A stretch of 64,000 nt of DNA from Amycolatopsis sp. QT-25 (GCF_029369745.1 NZ_CP120210.1:7192001-7256000); one strand, 5' to 3'; counted from the first letter of the stretch, positions 35,369 through 44,582 are shown. A program made the numbers and translations. The notes: a model not told the origin generated them from the letters alone.

Positions 35369-35899
35369 TCACTCCCGCGCGGAAGCCTTGCCACCGAGTC
35401 CGCCCTCGGATTCCCAGCGGGACACGTCGCTGTCGCGGGACGCCGACACCGCCTGGCCGACCAGCGCGCCCGACTCGCCGAGGAGCAGCTCCGGGCTGGT
35501 CACATTGTTCTGCCCGGAGGCCGCCGTCAACGCCCGCTCGGCGGCGGCGGGGTCCGCGTGCGGTGGCACGACCAGGAGCGTGACCCGGCGCATGGTCCCA
35601 CCGGTCGCGTGCACGAGATGGATGTTCTGCGAGCTGATTCCCTCCAGCCGAATCAAGCGGCCTTGGTAGATCAGCTCACTGACCGTGACCGTCCAGCCCG
35701 CCGGGGAGAACGCCACGCGCCAAACCGGGCCGATCCAGGCGGCGAGCACCGTGGCGAGTTCGGGTACTTCCGCCACCAGATCACGCGACCGCGGCCACCA
35801 GGCGCCGTCGACAAAACCGCTCTCCGAGTTGGCGGGCTTGAGCCTGAGCCGTTCGACAACCGTCGGGACACGGGATTCGACGGGTGAATTCAGCGGCAT
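35369..35899 (-). CDS. DUF5994 family protein
   Basis: A 176-aa protein with the DUF5994 pattern: RLRLKPANSESGFVDGAWWP, then RSRDLVAEVPELATVLAAWI and a long second half with strands (GWTVTVSELIYQGRLIRLEG). Function is unknown; the family is common in actinomycetes beside stress and regulatory genes. GGAG lies 6 nt before ATG 35899. Confidence 0.8.
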   Translation of the reverse strand: MPLNSPVESRVPTVVERLRLKPANSESGFVDGAWWPRSRDLVAEVPELATVLAAWIGPVWRVAFSPAGWTVTVSELIYQGRLIRLEGISSQNIHLVHATGGTMRRVTLLVVPPHADPAAAERALTAASGQNNVTSPELLLGESGALVGQAVSASRDSDVSRWESEGGLGGKASARE

Positions 35900-36344
35900 A
35901 TGATGCTCCGGTCTCCGGCCATGAAGGCCGGCGTGGTGATCAAGCGAAGGCGATATCAGCTCGAACACCGACACGCGGAATATTCTCGATCATCTTCGAT
36001 TGTACACCCACGCTCCACAGAAATCAGGATCCACTTCTCGGGTATTCCGGATTTCCCGTCGTATTCCACGACCGTAACGGGTTGAGCCGAGGAAACTGTG
36101 GCAGAACAGCAATTCCCCCGCTCGCGAATCCGAACGTCGCGCCGCTTTGGTGATCGACTGCCCCGTAGGCGCTGATCACTGAGGTCACCTGGTTTCTCGG
36201 AGGTGTGGCCGGTGAGCACGCGCCGAGCTGACAGCCGTTCCGCACCGGACGACAGCGACCTGCCGCGATGGTCTGGCGGCCCGGCCACGTCCGAGGCACG
36301 CTTGGCCTACCACGCTTTGCCGGGCAGGTCGTGACTTCTGACAG
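35900..36344. other. Intergenic interval
   Basis: About 445 bp between the DUF5994 start and the transporter remnant. It is slightly less GC-rich at 35980-36080. No gene is supported. Confidence 0.4.
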
Positions 36345-36960
36345 GTGGACGTTCATGACGGCCGTCAGCCGGCGCCGGCTGGTCGTCGCCGGACTGTTCG
36401 CGCCTGCCGTTCCTGGCCGGCCCGCAGGATGGTCCCGCGCGGGCGCGGTGGTCACGTTCGTGGTCGTCACCACCACCGTGGGCATGCCCGAACTGATCGA
36501 CCAGATCACCGCGAGGGTGATCGCATCGGGCGCGCTCACGCGGCGGTGACCGTGGGAGACCTGCTCGCCGAATTGCCGTCCGTCGTTTCTGCCTGCTCTT
36601 CTTCCTCGCCCAGGGCACCAAGATCTGGACATTCGTGCTGCGCGCCGCTCCGGCCCGGATCCGCGGCGACGTCGCCGGGCGCAGCGGATTCACCACTCTC
36701 GCGCACTACATCCGCGGCCGTCGCCTTCGCCGACGCCTCGGGTATCGGTCTGGGGCTGCTCACCATCGGCGTCCCCTTGACGGCACCGTTCAGGGCGCGG
36801 CCGCTGTCCTCGTCACGCTGGTCACGAAAGCCACGTCCTGCAACCCCTGCTGCTCGGCCGGGCCGTCCGGCTGCACCCACTGGCCGTCGTCCTCGCCCTC
36901 GCGACCGGACTCGTCGCCGTCTTCAGCTCAGGGGTGCGAAGTCTCACCACCCGGCCGGTC
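36345..36960 (+). pseudogene. Decayed AI-2E family (PerM-like) transporter
   Basis: Pieces of an AI-2E family membrane protein occur in order but in three frames: TFVVVTTTVGMPELIDQITA, then KIWTFVLRAAPARIRGDVAG with FTTLAHYIRG, then AFADASGIGLGLLTIGVPLT, then AAAVLVTLVTK and a final RAVRLHPLAVVLALATGLVA. The joins need at least four frame changes, and no start or full membrane core remains. It is a clear decayed gene directly upstream of the GAF-ANTAR pair. Confidence 0.8.
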
Positions 36961-37133
36961 ACTCCGCCGAGACGCCGCCTCAGGACGATCAGTCGCGGTG
37001 CCCGGCCCTGCACCACCGTCTCAGCTCGCCGGCATTGTCCGAGCCGGTCGTGCACGGTGGGGGGTAATGTCTACAAGCTCGGGTCATCAGGCGGTCAAGA
37101 CGCTTCCGGAAGTGATCACGAAAGGAGCGGCTG

Positions 37134-37835
37134 TTGACCGAGGATCAACGGCGACGGCTGCGGTCGTTGCTGGCGGCGAACGACGACGGCGACTCCTCGG
37201 CCGTCGCCCGGATCTGCGCACTGGCCGTGGCGGAACTGGCCGTCTCCGGGGTCTGGGTGACCCTGATCGCACAGGCAGGCACCCCGGCCCCGCAGCAGCG
37301 CCTGGTTCGGGCCACCGACGCGATCTCCACCCGTCTGGAGGAATTGCAGTTCACCGTGGGAGAAGGCCCTGGTCTGGAGGCAGTCGTCTTCGGCACCGCG
37401 ATCCTGGCGCCTGACCTGCTGGTGACGGCATCACGGTGGCCCGCTTTCACTTCCGGTGCCCAGGCCGCCGGGGCAGCGGCAGTGTTCGCGTTCCCCCTGT
37501 CGCTGGGCACCATCCGGCTGGGATCGTTGGATTGCTACCGCATCACTGCCGGGCAACTGAATTCACGGCAAATCGCCGCTGCGCTGGTTTTGGCCGAAAT
37601 GACCTTCGAAGCGGTCCTGTCCGAGACCGCCGGGCACGCCCACAACGATCTGGGCTGGATCACCGACATTCGCGCCGAGGTCCACCAGGCGTCCGGGATG
37701 GTGAAGTACGACCTCGGCATCACGATGGAGGCCGCGCTCCTGCGCATCCGCGGCTACGCGTACGCCAACGACATGCCGGTCGCGGTGGTGGCCCAGCGGA
37801 TCGTGGATCGCGAACTGTTCCTGGAAGAAGAATGA
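37134..37835 (+). CDS. GAF-ANTAR regulator, first of a pair
   Basis: A 233-aa protein with an N-terminal GAF domain (about 20-165; FTVGEGPGLEAVVFGTAILA) and a C-terminal ANTAR-like bundle (DIRAEVHQASGMVKYDLGIT). TTG 37134 is used, with AAGGAG 7 nt upstream. The next gene, 40 bp downstream, has the same architecture. The pair corresponds, domain for domain, to the single fused protein at 14090-15559. ANTAR proteins act by transcription antitermination. Confidence 0.82.
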   Translation: MTEDQRRRLRSLLAANDDGDSSAVARICALAVAELAVSGVWVTLIAQAGTPAPQQRLVRATDAISTRLEELQFTVGEGPGLEAVVFGTAILAPDLLVTASRWPAFTSGAQAAGAAAVFAFPLSLGTIRLGSLDCYRITAGQLNSRQIAAALVLAEMTFEAVLSETAGHAHNDLGWITDIRAEVHQASGMVKYDLGITMEAALLRIRGYAYANDMPVAVVAQRIVDRELFLEEE

Positions 37836-37875
37836 TCCACAAGCGACGCGGCAACGGTGAAAGAAGTGAGCGGCG

Positions 37876-38646
37876 ATGAACGACCGGCACGAACGACGGC
37901 TGGCGCGGGTGTTCGTGGAACTGGCGGACACGCTCGTCGATGAATTCGACATGTTGGAGTTCCTGAACAGTCTTGTCGAGCGGTGCGTGGAACTGCTGGA
38001 CATCGCCGCGGCGGGTGTCGTGCTCTCCGACCAGAAGGGCAAGCTGGCCATGGCGGCCGCCTCCTCCGAGCAGGCCCGGCTGCTCGAACTGTTCGCCGTG
38101 CAGTCCGATGACGGTCCGTGCCTGGACTGCGTGCGCACCGGCCTGCCGGTCTCGAGTGCGAATCTGGCCGACGAGGGCGCCAGGTGGCCACGGTTCGTGC
38201 CCGCTGCCCGCGCGGCCGGCTTCCGGGCGGCCTACGCGGTGCCCATGCGGTTACGCCATACCGTGATCGGGTCGCTGAACATGCTCGACACCCACCGCGA
38301 CGGGGTTGACGACACCAGTGTGCTGCTCGGCCAAGCCCTTGCCGACGTCGCCACCATCGGCCTGCTGCAGCAGCGAGCGATCCACGACGGCGCGATCCTC
38401 TCCGAACAACTGCAGACCGCGCTGAACAGCCGCGTCATCATCGAACAGGCCAAAGGGGTGCTCTCGGCACATGCGGGATTGAACATGCAGGACGCCTTTA
38501 CCACGCTGCGTGACCATGCCCGCTCGCACAACCTGCGGTTGTCAGACCTCGCCAGAACCGTGGCGGACGGGACAGCCGGCCTCAACGCCATCCGGGTCCG
38601 TACACCTCACCCGAAACCACGACCGGGACCCCCCAAAGGTCCCTGA
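37876..38646 (+). CDS. GAF-ANTAR regulator, second of a pair
   Basis: A 256-aa protein. The GAF domain (about 10-170) contains SDDGPCLDCVRTGLPVSSAN and an ANTAR domain follows (LNSRVIIEQAKGVLSAHAGL, then AFTTLRDHARSHNLRLSDLA), with a Pro/Arg-rich tail. It strongly resembles the C-terminal half of the fused protein at 14090-15559. Its likely partner is the preceding gene. The signal sensed is unknown. Confidence 0.88.
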   Translation: MNDRHERRLARVFVELADTLVDEFDMLEFLNSLVERCVELLDIAAAGVVLSDQKGKLAMAAASSEQARLLELFAVQSDDGPCLDCVRTGLPVSSANLADEGARWPRFVPAARAAGFRAAYAVPMRLRHTVIGSLNMLDTHRDGVDDTSVLLGQALADVATIGLLQQRAIHDGAILSEQLQTALNSRVIIEQAKGVLSAHAGLNMQDAFTTLRDHARSHNLRLSDLARTVADGTAGLNAIRVRTPHPKPRPGPPKGP

Positions 38647-39663
38647 ATGCTTTTTCACCTCTTCGTGGAACTCGATCGATCGGTCGTCGTCCGTTGATGC
38701 GGTCTGCACATCCGGCAATGGTCTGCCGCCCTCGGTCATGGTGTCAGTGTCGAGCAGGACATACGGCCACGCTCATCGTGTGATCGACAAAGCGAACTGC
38801 GCGCGACACTTCCTGGCCAGGTTTCCGCTCGTCCTCACCGTTGCCGAGGTCTGGATCGCCGAACCAGCGGGCGTGGCACGAACACAAGACCTGGCGTCCG
38901 GGTGATGTCATCGACCACATTGACGACTATTGAGCGGTAAGTCGAAGGTGGCGTGGCTTCAGGACCAGCCGACGAGGCCGATCGCGCCCGCGCGCGTCCA
39001 CAAGGGACGAATCCCCCCAATTAAGGTTCCGGTTGACGGCCGTATGCACGGTTACGTGCGAAGTCGGGATGAAGAGCATTAGAACGCTACTTACACTCAC
39101 GACCTCCCGGCGGGAGCCCTTGTGGACAGTCGAGGATGGGCTGACGCTCCTCGGTGAGTTCGCTCCCGCCTCCAGCTCCAGTACGCCACGTTGATTCACT
39201 CCTCGATAACTCGGCAGCGGCCTCCCCGGGCCGGCCACTGTTGTTCGTCGCGTTTCATCCGCCACGTTGCGCCGGACGGCGACAGGGCGGTAGGTGTGCA
39301 GAGCGAAAGCAGCGTGTCCGTCGACGAAATCGCGTTCGGCGGCGGCCGGCCCGGTGTGGCGGAGCAGATGACCGTCCTCGCGGCTACCCAGGCTGATACC
39401 GCTGTCCTCTCTGACGGCAGATAGTCGGCCGAGGCGCACGAGCGCCTATCTGTCATTCGACACGCCACAGAGCACCGTCATGGCGTTCCGTCTCCTGGCA
39501 TCCGGCGGCGAGGCCATCAGCTGAGAAACGGGGCACCGTACCTCGTTGAGGCAGGTAAGTGCCCGTGCTCGCGGCAAGCGACGAACTCACGTACACACGT
39601 GGGAAGAAGAAGACCGTCTTCGGTGAAGTAGTGGTGTAAGCAGGCCCCAACCGGAAGGACCCC
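38647..39663. other. Gene-poor interval
   Basis: About 1 kb with no supported gene. A CCCTTGTGGACAGTCGA word at 39116-39132 resembles CCCTTGTGGACTGTCGA at 44122-44138, part of the dispersed intergenic sequences of this window. Short frames on both strands appear to be chance. Confidence 0.5.
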
Positions 39664-40248
39664 ATGACAGAGGCGGGGCATAGGACAGCTGAGGCAGGTG
39701 TGAGCGGGGCCGGCCTGAGCACTCGCTTACCCCGGGATCCGGAGTCGTTCACCGAGGTGCACGACCGCTATTTCGCGCTCATCTTCCGGTATGTGGCGGC
39801 TCGTCTGGGTGCTCAGGCCGCGGAGGACGTCGCATCCGAGACGTTTCTGGTCGCGTTCGACCGGCGGAGCACTTTCGACCCCGAACGTGGTGACCTGCGG
39901 GTCTGGTTGTTCGGCATCGCCACGAACCTGGTGGCCAGGCACCGCCGCCAGGAGGCGCGCCGCTATCGGGCACTGGGCCGGATCGCTCCCGCTCCGGACG
40001 CCGAGGGACACGAGAGTCGAGTAGTCGCTTCCGTGGCCGCGCGGCGACTGGCTCCGGAACTCGCGCTGGCGTTGTCTCGGCTGTCGCCGGGAGAACGTGA
40101 CGTGCTGCTGCTCGTAGCGATCGGGCAGCTCGGCTATGAGGAAGTCGCCTCGGCGCTCAGCATCTCCTCGGGCACCGTCGGCTCCCGGCTCAGCCGGGCC
40201 CGCAAGAAGCTCAACACCACTCTTTCCCCGGAGGTTCACGATGAATGA
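39664..40248 (+). CDS. ECF RNA polymerase sigma factor
   Basis: A 194-aa sigma-70 family ECF factor. Region 2 is FTEVHDRYFALIFRYVAARL with AAEDVASETFLVAFDRRSTF and the -10-recognising LRVWLFGIATNLVARHRRQE; region 4 is LSPGERDVLLLVAIGQLGYE with a helix-turn-helix EEVASALSISSGTVGSRLSR. GGAAGGA precedes the ATG. It overlaps the following gene, a probable cognate membrane partner, by 8 bp. Confidence 0.9.
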   Translation: MTEAGHRTAEAGVSGAGLSTRLPRDPESFTEVHDRYFALIFRYVAARLGAQAAEDVASETFLVAFDRRSTFDPERGDLRVWLFGIATNLVARHRRQEARRYRALGRIAPAPDAEGHESRVVASVAARRLAPELALALSRLSPGERDVLLLVAIGQLGYEEVASALSISSGTVGSRLSRARKKLNTTLSPEVHDE

Positions 40249-41137
40249 CCTGGACGTACTGCGCACCGCGTTGGTCTGTGACGAGCCGCCCCAGGAGGTG
40301 ATCGACCGCAGTCGGCACCGGCTGCAGAACCATTTGCGTGGCGCCTCCACGCCCCGCAAGCGGATCGGGTGGCTGGTCGCCGGATCAGGGACCGCCGTGG
40401 CAGCGGCCGTCGCCGCGGTGCTCGTCCTCGTGCCCGGCCCACAGGCCGGCGGCCCCCCGTTGGCGGAGTCACCGGACCCGGCGGCAGCCAGGACGGTCGC
40501 CGGCCAGGAGATCCTGCTCGCGGCTGCCGCCGTGGCCGAGCGCACACCCGAGGGGACGGGCACGTACTGGCACGTCCACGTGACGCTCCCGGAAGTCACC
40601 TACGAAACTTGGGTCAAGACCGACGGCAGCAGGTGGTTCCGGGGCGCGAAGTCCGGCAACCGGGTCATCGCAGTAGTGAAGCCAAACCAGGAGAAACCGG
40701 TCTCGCCGTTCTCGCTGGTCGGCGTCGATCTGACCCTCGAGCAACTGCGTGGCCTGCCCACGAACCCCGACGCCTTGACGGCATGGATCGCCGAGGCACT
40801 CACACACTCGACCGCGCGCACGAGTGCGGGCCCGTTCACCGCGGCCGACAGGGAATACGCGGCATTCCTGTCGTTGATCTCGCTGGCCTCGACGCTGCCG
40901 GCACCGCCCGCGGTCCGGGCCGCGGCGTTCCGTGCGCTCGCCACGTATCCAGGCGTCCAGAACCTCGGTGACCAAGGTCTGCTGCTTCCCGACGGCCTGC
41001 GCTTCGCGGTCGACCCGGCGACCGGCAGGGTCAATGGGACGTCCTCGTTCGTCGACATGGACGGCGCGCTGTACAAGGTAGTCGACTCACCCGGCGCGAA
41101 GATCACCGCCGAATGGGTCAACGACCTGCCCGCGTAA
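40241..41137 (+). CDS. CU044_5270 family membrane protein, probable sigma-factor partner
   Basis: A 298-aa protein of the type encoded directly after ECF sigma genes in actinomycetes. It has a short cytoplasmic N-terminus (MNDLDVLRTALVCDEPPQEV), one membrane segment at about 44-66 and a long extracytoplasmic domain containing GTGTYWHVHVTLPEVTYETW and a C-terminal VNGTSSFVDMDGALYKVVD. GGAGG lies upstream of the ATG, inside the sigma gene, so the two are coupled. It probably works as an anti-sigma-like sensor, but the short N-terminus lacks a recognised anti-sigma domain. Confidence 0.82.
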   Translation: MNDLDVLRTALVCDEPPQEVIDRSRHRLQNHLRGASTPRKRIGWLVAGSGTAVAAAVAAVLVLVPGPQAGGPPLAESPDPAAARTVAGQEILLAAAAVAERTPEGTGTYWHVHVTLPEVTYETWVKTDGSRWFRGAKSGNRVIAVVKPNQEKPVSPFSLVGVDLTLEQLRGLPTNPDALTAWIAEALTHSTARTSAGPFTAADREYAAFLSLISLASTLPAPPAVRAAAFRALATYPGVQNLGDQGLLLPDGLRFAVDPATGRVNGTSSFVDMDGALYKVVDSPGAKITAEWVNDLPA

Positions 41138-41261
41138 TCGCCCTCCCACCGGGGGCCATCCAGAACCGCCTTGCCTTGGGAAAAGGGTGAACGGCGAAAC
41201 AGATTCCCCTGGCGGGGCAGAGCCCGACCCGGTTTGCTCAGGGATGTGGCAAAGGTGCCGT

Positions 41262-41540
41262 AGATCGTGAGTGGCGATTCGGGCTATTGAGGGGTAGGGC
41301 AACGTGTCCGGACGTCGAAGCCTTGAATGGCGTGCTCGCCACAGGGATCCGGCGCGCCCAGAACCGTCCACAAGGGACTGCGGAGCGGACCTCAGCGCCC
41401 GATTCGAGCACTTCGCACAGCGTCGCACACGGGTGTCAGTGGCGAGGACGGCCAGGGGCAAGATCGTCTCGGATACCTACCGCATTCCGGTTTCGTCGGC
41501 TGTGCCGATGCACCTGGGGTACATGAAGGCCCCTTGGCTG
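41262..41540 (+). repeat. Dispersed intergenic repeat, copy 2
   Basis: A second copy of the 18105-18384 sequence, sharing GTGAGTGGCGATTCGG, GTGTCCGGACGTCGAAG, CTTGAATGGCGTGCTCGCC, ACAGGGATCCGGCGCG and, near its end, GCATTCCGGTTTCGTCGGC and GTACATGAAGGCCCC. It lacks the large hairpin and the tail. The IS701-family element begins 14 bp past its end. Confidence 0.8.
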
Positions 41541-41553
41541 CATTTCGACTTAG

Positions 41554-42935
41554 TACTGCAATGACATTTCGTTATAGAGTGGTTGAGTGTGTCGGTTAGG
41601 CTTTGGCCCGGCGATCGTGTAGTTGATCTCCTGTGTTGGAGATGGCGACGGGTTGGTCGGCGCATTTCACTGCGTTCGCGGGGCGGTTCGCGTCGCGGTT
41701 CTCGCGGGTGGAGCCGCGGCGTCAGATGGTGTCTTACCTGCGGGGACTGCTGGCTGAAGTCGAGCGCAAGAACGGCTGGACCCTGGCGGAGATGGCCGGC
41801 GAGGCCGGCCCGCAGGGCATGCAGCGGCTGCTGAACTTCTACGCCTGGGACGCCGAAGGCGTGCGTGATGATGTGCGGGCCACGGTGGTCGAGGTGCTGG
41901 CGGACGCCGAACGTGGCGTGTTGATCGCGGACGAGACCGGGTTCGTGAAGAAGGGCACGAAGTCCGCGGGCGTAGCGCGCCAGTATTCGGGCACGGCCGG
42001 GCGCATCGAGAATTCGCAGATCGGCGTGTTCTTGGCGTATGTATCGGCTCGGGGGCGGGCTTTGATCGATCGGGAGTTGTATCTACCGAAAGAGTGGATC
42101 GCCGATCGGGATCGGTGCAGCGCTGCGGGCATTCCTGACGGCGTCGGATTCGCGACGAAACCCGAACTGGCGCAATTAATGTTGGAACGCGCGCTCGCCG
42201 CGAGTATCCCGTTCGCGTGGTTCACCGCCGACGAAGCGTACGGGCAGGTTGGACGGCTGCGGCTCTGGCTGGAAGAACACGACATCGCACATGTACTGGC
42301 GGTGCCCAAGTCCCAGATGGTGATTTCCATGGATCTGCGGCAGCGGCGCGCCCACTCGGTTATCGCGGACGCCGCCCCGACTGCCTGGCAGCGCCTGTCC
42401 TGCGGCGATGGCGCCCACGGGCAGCGGATCTACGATTGGGCCGTAGTTGACATCCGCCCGCTGCGCCGGCGAGAAGTCGGCCACTGGCTGCTGGCCCGCC
42501 GCTCGGTCAGCGACCCCACCGAGATTTCCTACTACATTTGCTTTGGCCCCGCCGAAACCGATCTCCGAGAACTGGTACGCGTCGCTGGCAGCCGCTGGGC
42601 GATCGAAGAAAGTTTCCAAACCGCAAAGAACGAAACCGGGCTCGACCACTACCAGGTCCGCCGATACGAAGCATGGTATCGGCATATAACTCTCTCCATG
42701 GCAGCGGCAGCATTCCTCGTCATCACTCGAGAGACCGCAAAAAAAGGGGATCTACACCCGGCCTGATACCGCTCACGTCCAACGAAATCCGCAAGCTATT
42801 CAACCGTGTCACCACGCGGGTCCAGCACACAATCCAGCACGCTATGCACTGGTCACGATGGCGACGAACCAGCCAAGCCCGCGCCCGAACCAGCCACTAC
42901 CGCCGGCGCGGCCATCACGAAGTGTCATTGCAGTA
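41554..42935 (+). mobile_element. IS701-family insertion sequence, copy 1
   Basis: A 1382-bp element with 18-bp terminal inverted repeats (TACTGCAATGACATTTCG at the left, matching the complement of the right end at 17 of 18 positions). It is flanked by the 4-bp direct repeat TTAG (41550-41553 and 42936-42939), which fits the YTAR target duplication known for the IS701 family. The copy at 61957-63338 differs by one base inside the transposase. Confidence 0.93.
41633..42766 (+). CDS. IS701-family transposase (upstream frame)
   Basis: A 377-aa DDE transposase: residues include LIADETGFVKKGTKSAGVAR (first catalytic Asp), FTADEAYGQVGRLRLWLEE (second Asp) and RWAIEESFQTAKNETGLDHY (Glu), the usual IS701 arrangement. 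The frame ends at TGA soon after an A7 run (42739-42745). The adjacent -1 frame carries a further 60 codons with IS701 C-terminal features, so the full-length enzyme may need a -1 frameshift. Starts GTG 41633 or ATG 41642 are possible. Confidence 0.9.
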   Translation: MLEMATGWSAHFTAFAGRFASRFSRVEPRRQMVSYLRGLLAEVERKNGWTLAEMAGEAGPQGMQRLLNFYAWDAEGVRDDVRATVVEVLADAERGVLIADETGFVKKGTKSAGVARQYSGTAGRIENSQIGVFLAYVSARGRALIDRELYLPKEWIADRDRCSAAGIPDGVGFATKPELAQLMLERALAASIPFAWFTADEAYGQVGRLRLWLEEHDIAHVLAVPKSQMVISMDLRQRRAHSVIADAAPTAWQRLSCGDGAHGQRIYDWAVVDIRPLRRREVGHWLLARRSVSDPTEISYYICFGPAETDLRELVRVAGSRWAIEESFQTAKNETGLDHYQVRRYEAWYRHITLSMAAAAFLVITRETAKKGDLHPA

Positions 42936-42939
42936 TTAG
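42739..42939 (+). other. -1 frame C-terminal extension of the transposase
   Basis: A slip by -1 on AAAAAAAGGGG (42739-42749) would continue KKRGSTPGLIPLTSNEIRKL and then a basic tail containing HAMHWSRWRR and a C-terminal Arg/His-rich end, as in full-length IS701 transposases. The frame stays open through the right terminal repeat, and its TAG stop (42937-42939) lies in the TTAG target duplication. Confidence 0.65.
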
Positions 42940-43212
42940 AGTGTGTCTTACGCGGTGATTTGTCGCTGATGAGCGATGATGTTGACTGTGGTTGATCAGT
43001 TGTCGTTGCGGTTGTCCGGATGAGTTGTGGGTTCTGTCGGAGCCGTTGATCCCGGTGTTCGAGCCGCGTCCGCAGGCGGTGGCACTGCTCCGGTGGACGC
43101 TCGCGCGGTGTTCACGGCGATCGTGTAAGTGCCGAGCAGCGGGTGTGCGTGGAGGGATCTGCCGCCGTCGTCCGGGGTGCCGTTCCAGACCGCGCACCGC
43201 CCGCACACTCGT
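42940..43212 (+). pseudogene. 5' remnant of an IS5-family transposase
   Basis: Fragments of an IS5-family orfA appear in order with frame changes and a stop: DELWVLSEPLIPVFEPRPQ, then GGTAPVDARAVFTAIV, a TAA where Tyr is expected, and SSGCAWRDLPPSSGVPFQTA. The left terminal sequence AGTGTGTCTTACGCGGTGA starts right after the IS701 copy. The downstream two thirds are deleted. It is related to the partial element at 63343-64000. Confidence 0.82.
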
Positions 43213-43313
43213 ACACCCCCCGTGATAGGGGAAACGATTATGCCCACCTGTTCGATCGGGGTCTTATCGGTGGTATCGGATGACGTGCAGGAGCTTGAGT
43301 CCTTTCTTGCAAT

Positions 43314-43589
43314 TCAGGATCGATGGCCAGTCGAGCCGGAACGGAAAATCCTACGCTCCTGAGGTGGGAGCAATTTTCGCAGCTTGCGCCACCTGACACC
43401 GCTATACACGAACGCGAAGATGACCATGCACTTCGCAGAAAAACTACCTAAAATACTCCAGATCGAACTCTCGCTCCGGCTCAGGTCGAAAAAGAAGTCT
43501 AATCCGAGTATTGGCATCAAGGGCACGAGAACGATCGTCACTATGCGTGCTATTACGTATTGGTCCTTTGTTGACCACTTTTTCCCCAT
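43314..43589 (-). CDS. Small membrane protein, lower GC
   Basis: A 91-aa protein with two hydrophobic segments (VIARIVTIVLVPLMPILGL and FSAKCMVIFAFVYSGV) and a basic C-terminus (RKLRKLLPPQERR). The region is clearly less GC-rich than its surroundings, which suggests recent arrival. The ribosome site is weak. No family recognised. Confidence 0.5.
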   Translation of the reverse strand: MGKKWSTKDQYVIARIVTIVLVPLMPILGLDFFFDLSRSESSIWSILGSFSAKCMVIFAFVYSGVRWRKLRKLLPPQERRIFRSGSTGHRS

Positions 43590-43674
43590 AAGGCGAGTCT
43601 ACTGATACGGCAGCTGACAGTGTGTGATCCGACGGTGTGTGGTGATCATGAGGACGGTCACAGCGTGACCGACT

Positions 43675-43943
43675 TCAAGCGGATGGGGCTCCCCAGCTGA
43701 CACCGCTGGACGCCTTGCCGCGCCCCTTGGCCTTGGGGGCGATGGTGGCCTTCTTGCGGGCGGCGCCGCGTCGTCGCTTGGCTGCGGTGGCGGTCAGTCG
43801 CTTGCGTGGAGCATTCAGTTCACCCCCTCGGTCTCGTCGGGTTCGGGCATGGTGATGCCGAGCAGTTCCGCGGTGGCGTAGCCGTCGAGGTACTTGTCGC
43901 CGATGACGACGAGTTTCGACGGGGTGCGTGCCTGGAGAGGCAC
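43675..43943 (-). other. Two overlapping short frames, possibly one frameshifted small gene
   Basis: On the minus strand, GTG 43943 opens a 42-codon frame containing PSKLVVIGDKYLDGYATAEL and ending in TEGVN at 43815. The -1 frame over GGGGG continues without a start codon into a Lys/Arg-rich 45-residue tail (KRLTATAAKRRRGAARKK, then ASSGVSWGAPSA) that stops at 43675. An 11-bp hairpin (about 43923-43948) covers the start. It could be a broken gene, a programmed frameshift or chance. Confidence 0.35.
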
Positions 43944-44027
43944 GCACCCGCCACAACGTTTCCCCCTCCTGTAGCCCTGACCTGCGGAAATGCTGGTTAC
44001 GGTTTTACTGCCTCAGGTGAAACTTGA

Positions 44028-44111
44028 CTTTCCTTGCGCTAGACACGAGAAAGGGGGTCTTCATGTACCCACGAGAGACAGAACACGGCGGCGGCATAGC
44101 GGGCACTGGGA
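44028..44111 (+). repeat. Dispersed intergenic repeat, degenerate hairpin and tail
   Basis: CTTTCCTTGCGCTAGACACG and TCTTCATGTACCCACGAGAG are a decayed form of the 18385-18436 hairpin, followed by CACGGCGGCGGCATAGCGGG and CACTGGGAT in the same order as at 18462-18482. The rest of the interval to 44544 holds no gene I can support; a 123-codon frame from 44215 has no recognised product. Confidence 0.75.
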
Positions 44112-44544
44112 TCGTGATGTCCCTTGTGGACTGTCGAAGCCATGCTAGGTCCCTTCAACGATTTCGCGCCTGCCTCCGACGTCAACACGCCAAGTTCGCC
44201 CTTCCCTCTCACCATTGCGGCAGCTCCGATGTGCGTGGCGGCCGGACCACGCCGTGTCCACCGTGAAGGCCACCACGGCATTCGCGGCGCGCGCTGCCCA
44301 CGGCGAGTTGCCCAGCAGTGGGTACGTCGCGATCGATGACACGACCACCGGGGAACTGATCGCGTCGCTTCGCGATGAGCACACCTCACCGATGTCCGTA
44401 CAGCAGCAGCGGGTGCGGGTGCGTCACCGGGTGCGGGCGGTGCGCGCCGTATGTCCCATCGACACCGTGCGCTCCTCACACAAGGACGTGTCGGACACAC
44501 CGATCATGGGATTGACCTTGGGTACGGCAACTCCTGAGCCGAGC

Positions 44545-44575
44545 TTGCCTTCGAGCGCGCTCGAACGTTTAACGT
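44545..44575 (+). promoter_or_regulatory. MerR-type promoter of the SDR operon
   Basis: TTGCCT (44545-44550) and TAACGT (44570-44575) are separated by 19 bp, the long spacer typical of MerR-controlled promoters. The spacer holds the perfect 16-bp palindrome TTCGAGCGCGCTCGAA (44550-44565). Transcription would start at about the ATG at 44583, giving a leaderless mRNA. A MerR gene is the second gene of the operon. Confidence 0.75.
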
Positions 44576-44582
44576 CGGCGCC

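Noticed and set aside
38647..39663. Small genes in the 1-kb gap
   Set aside because: Frames on both strands are short, overlapping, without ribosome sites, and the region contains dispersed-repeat words.
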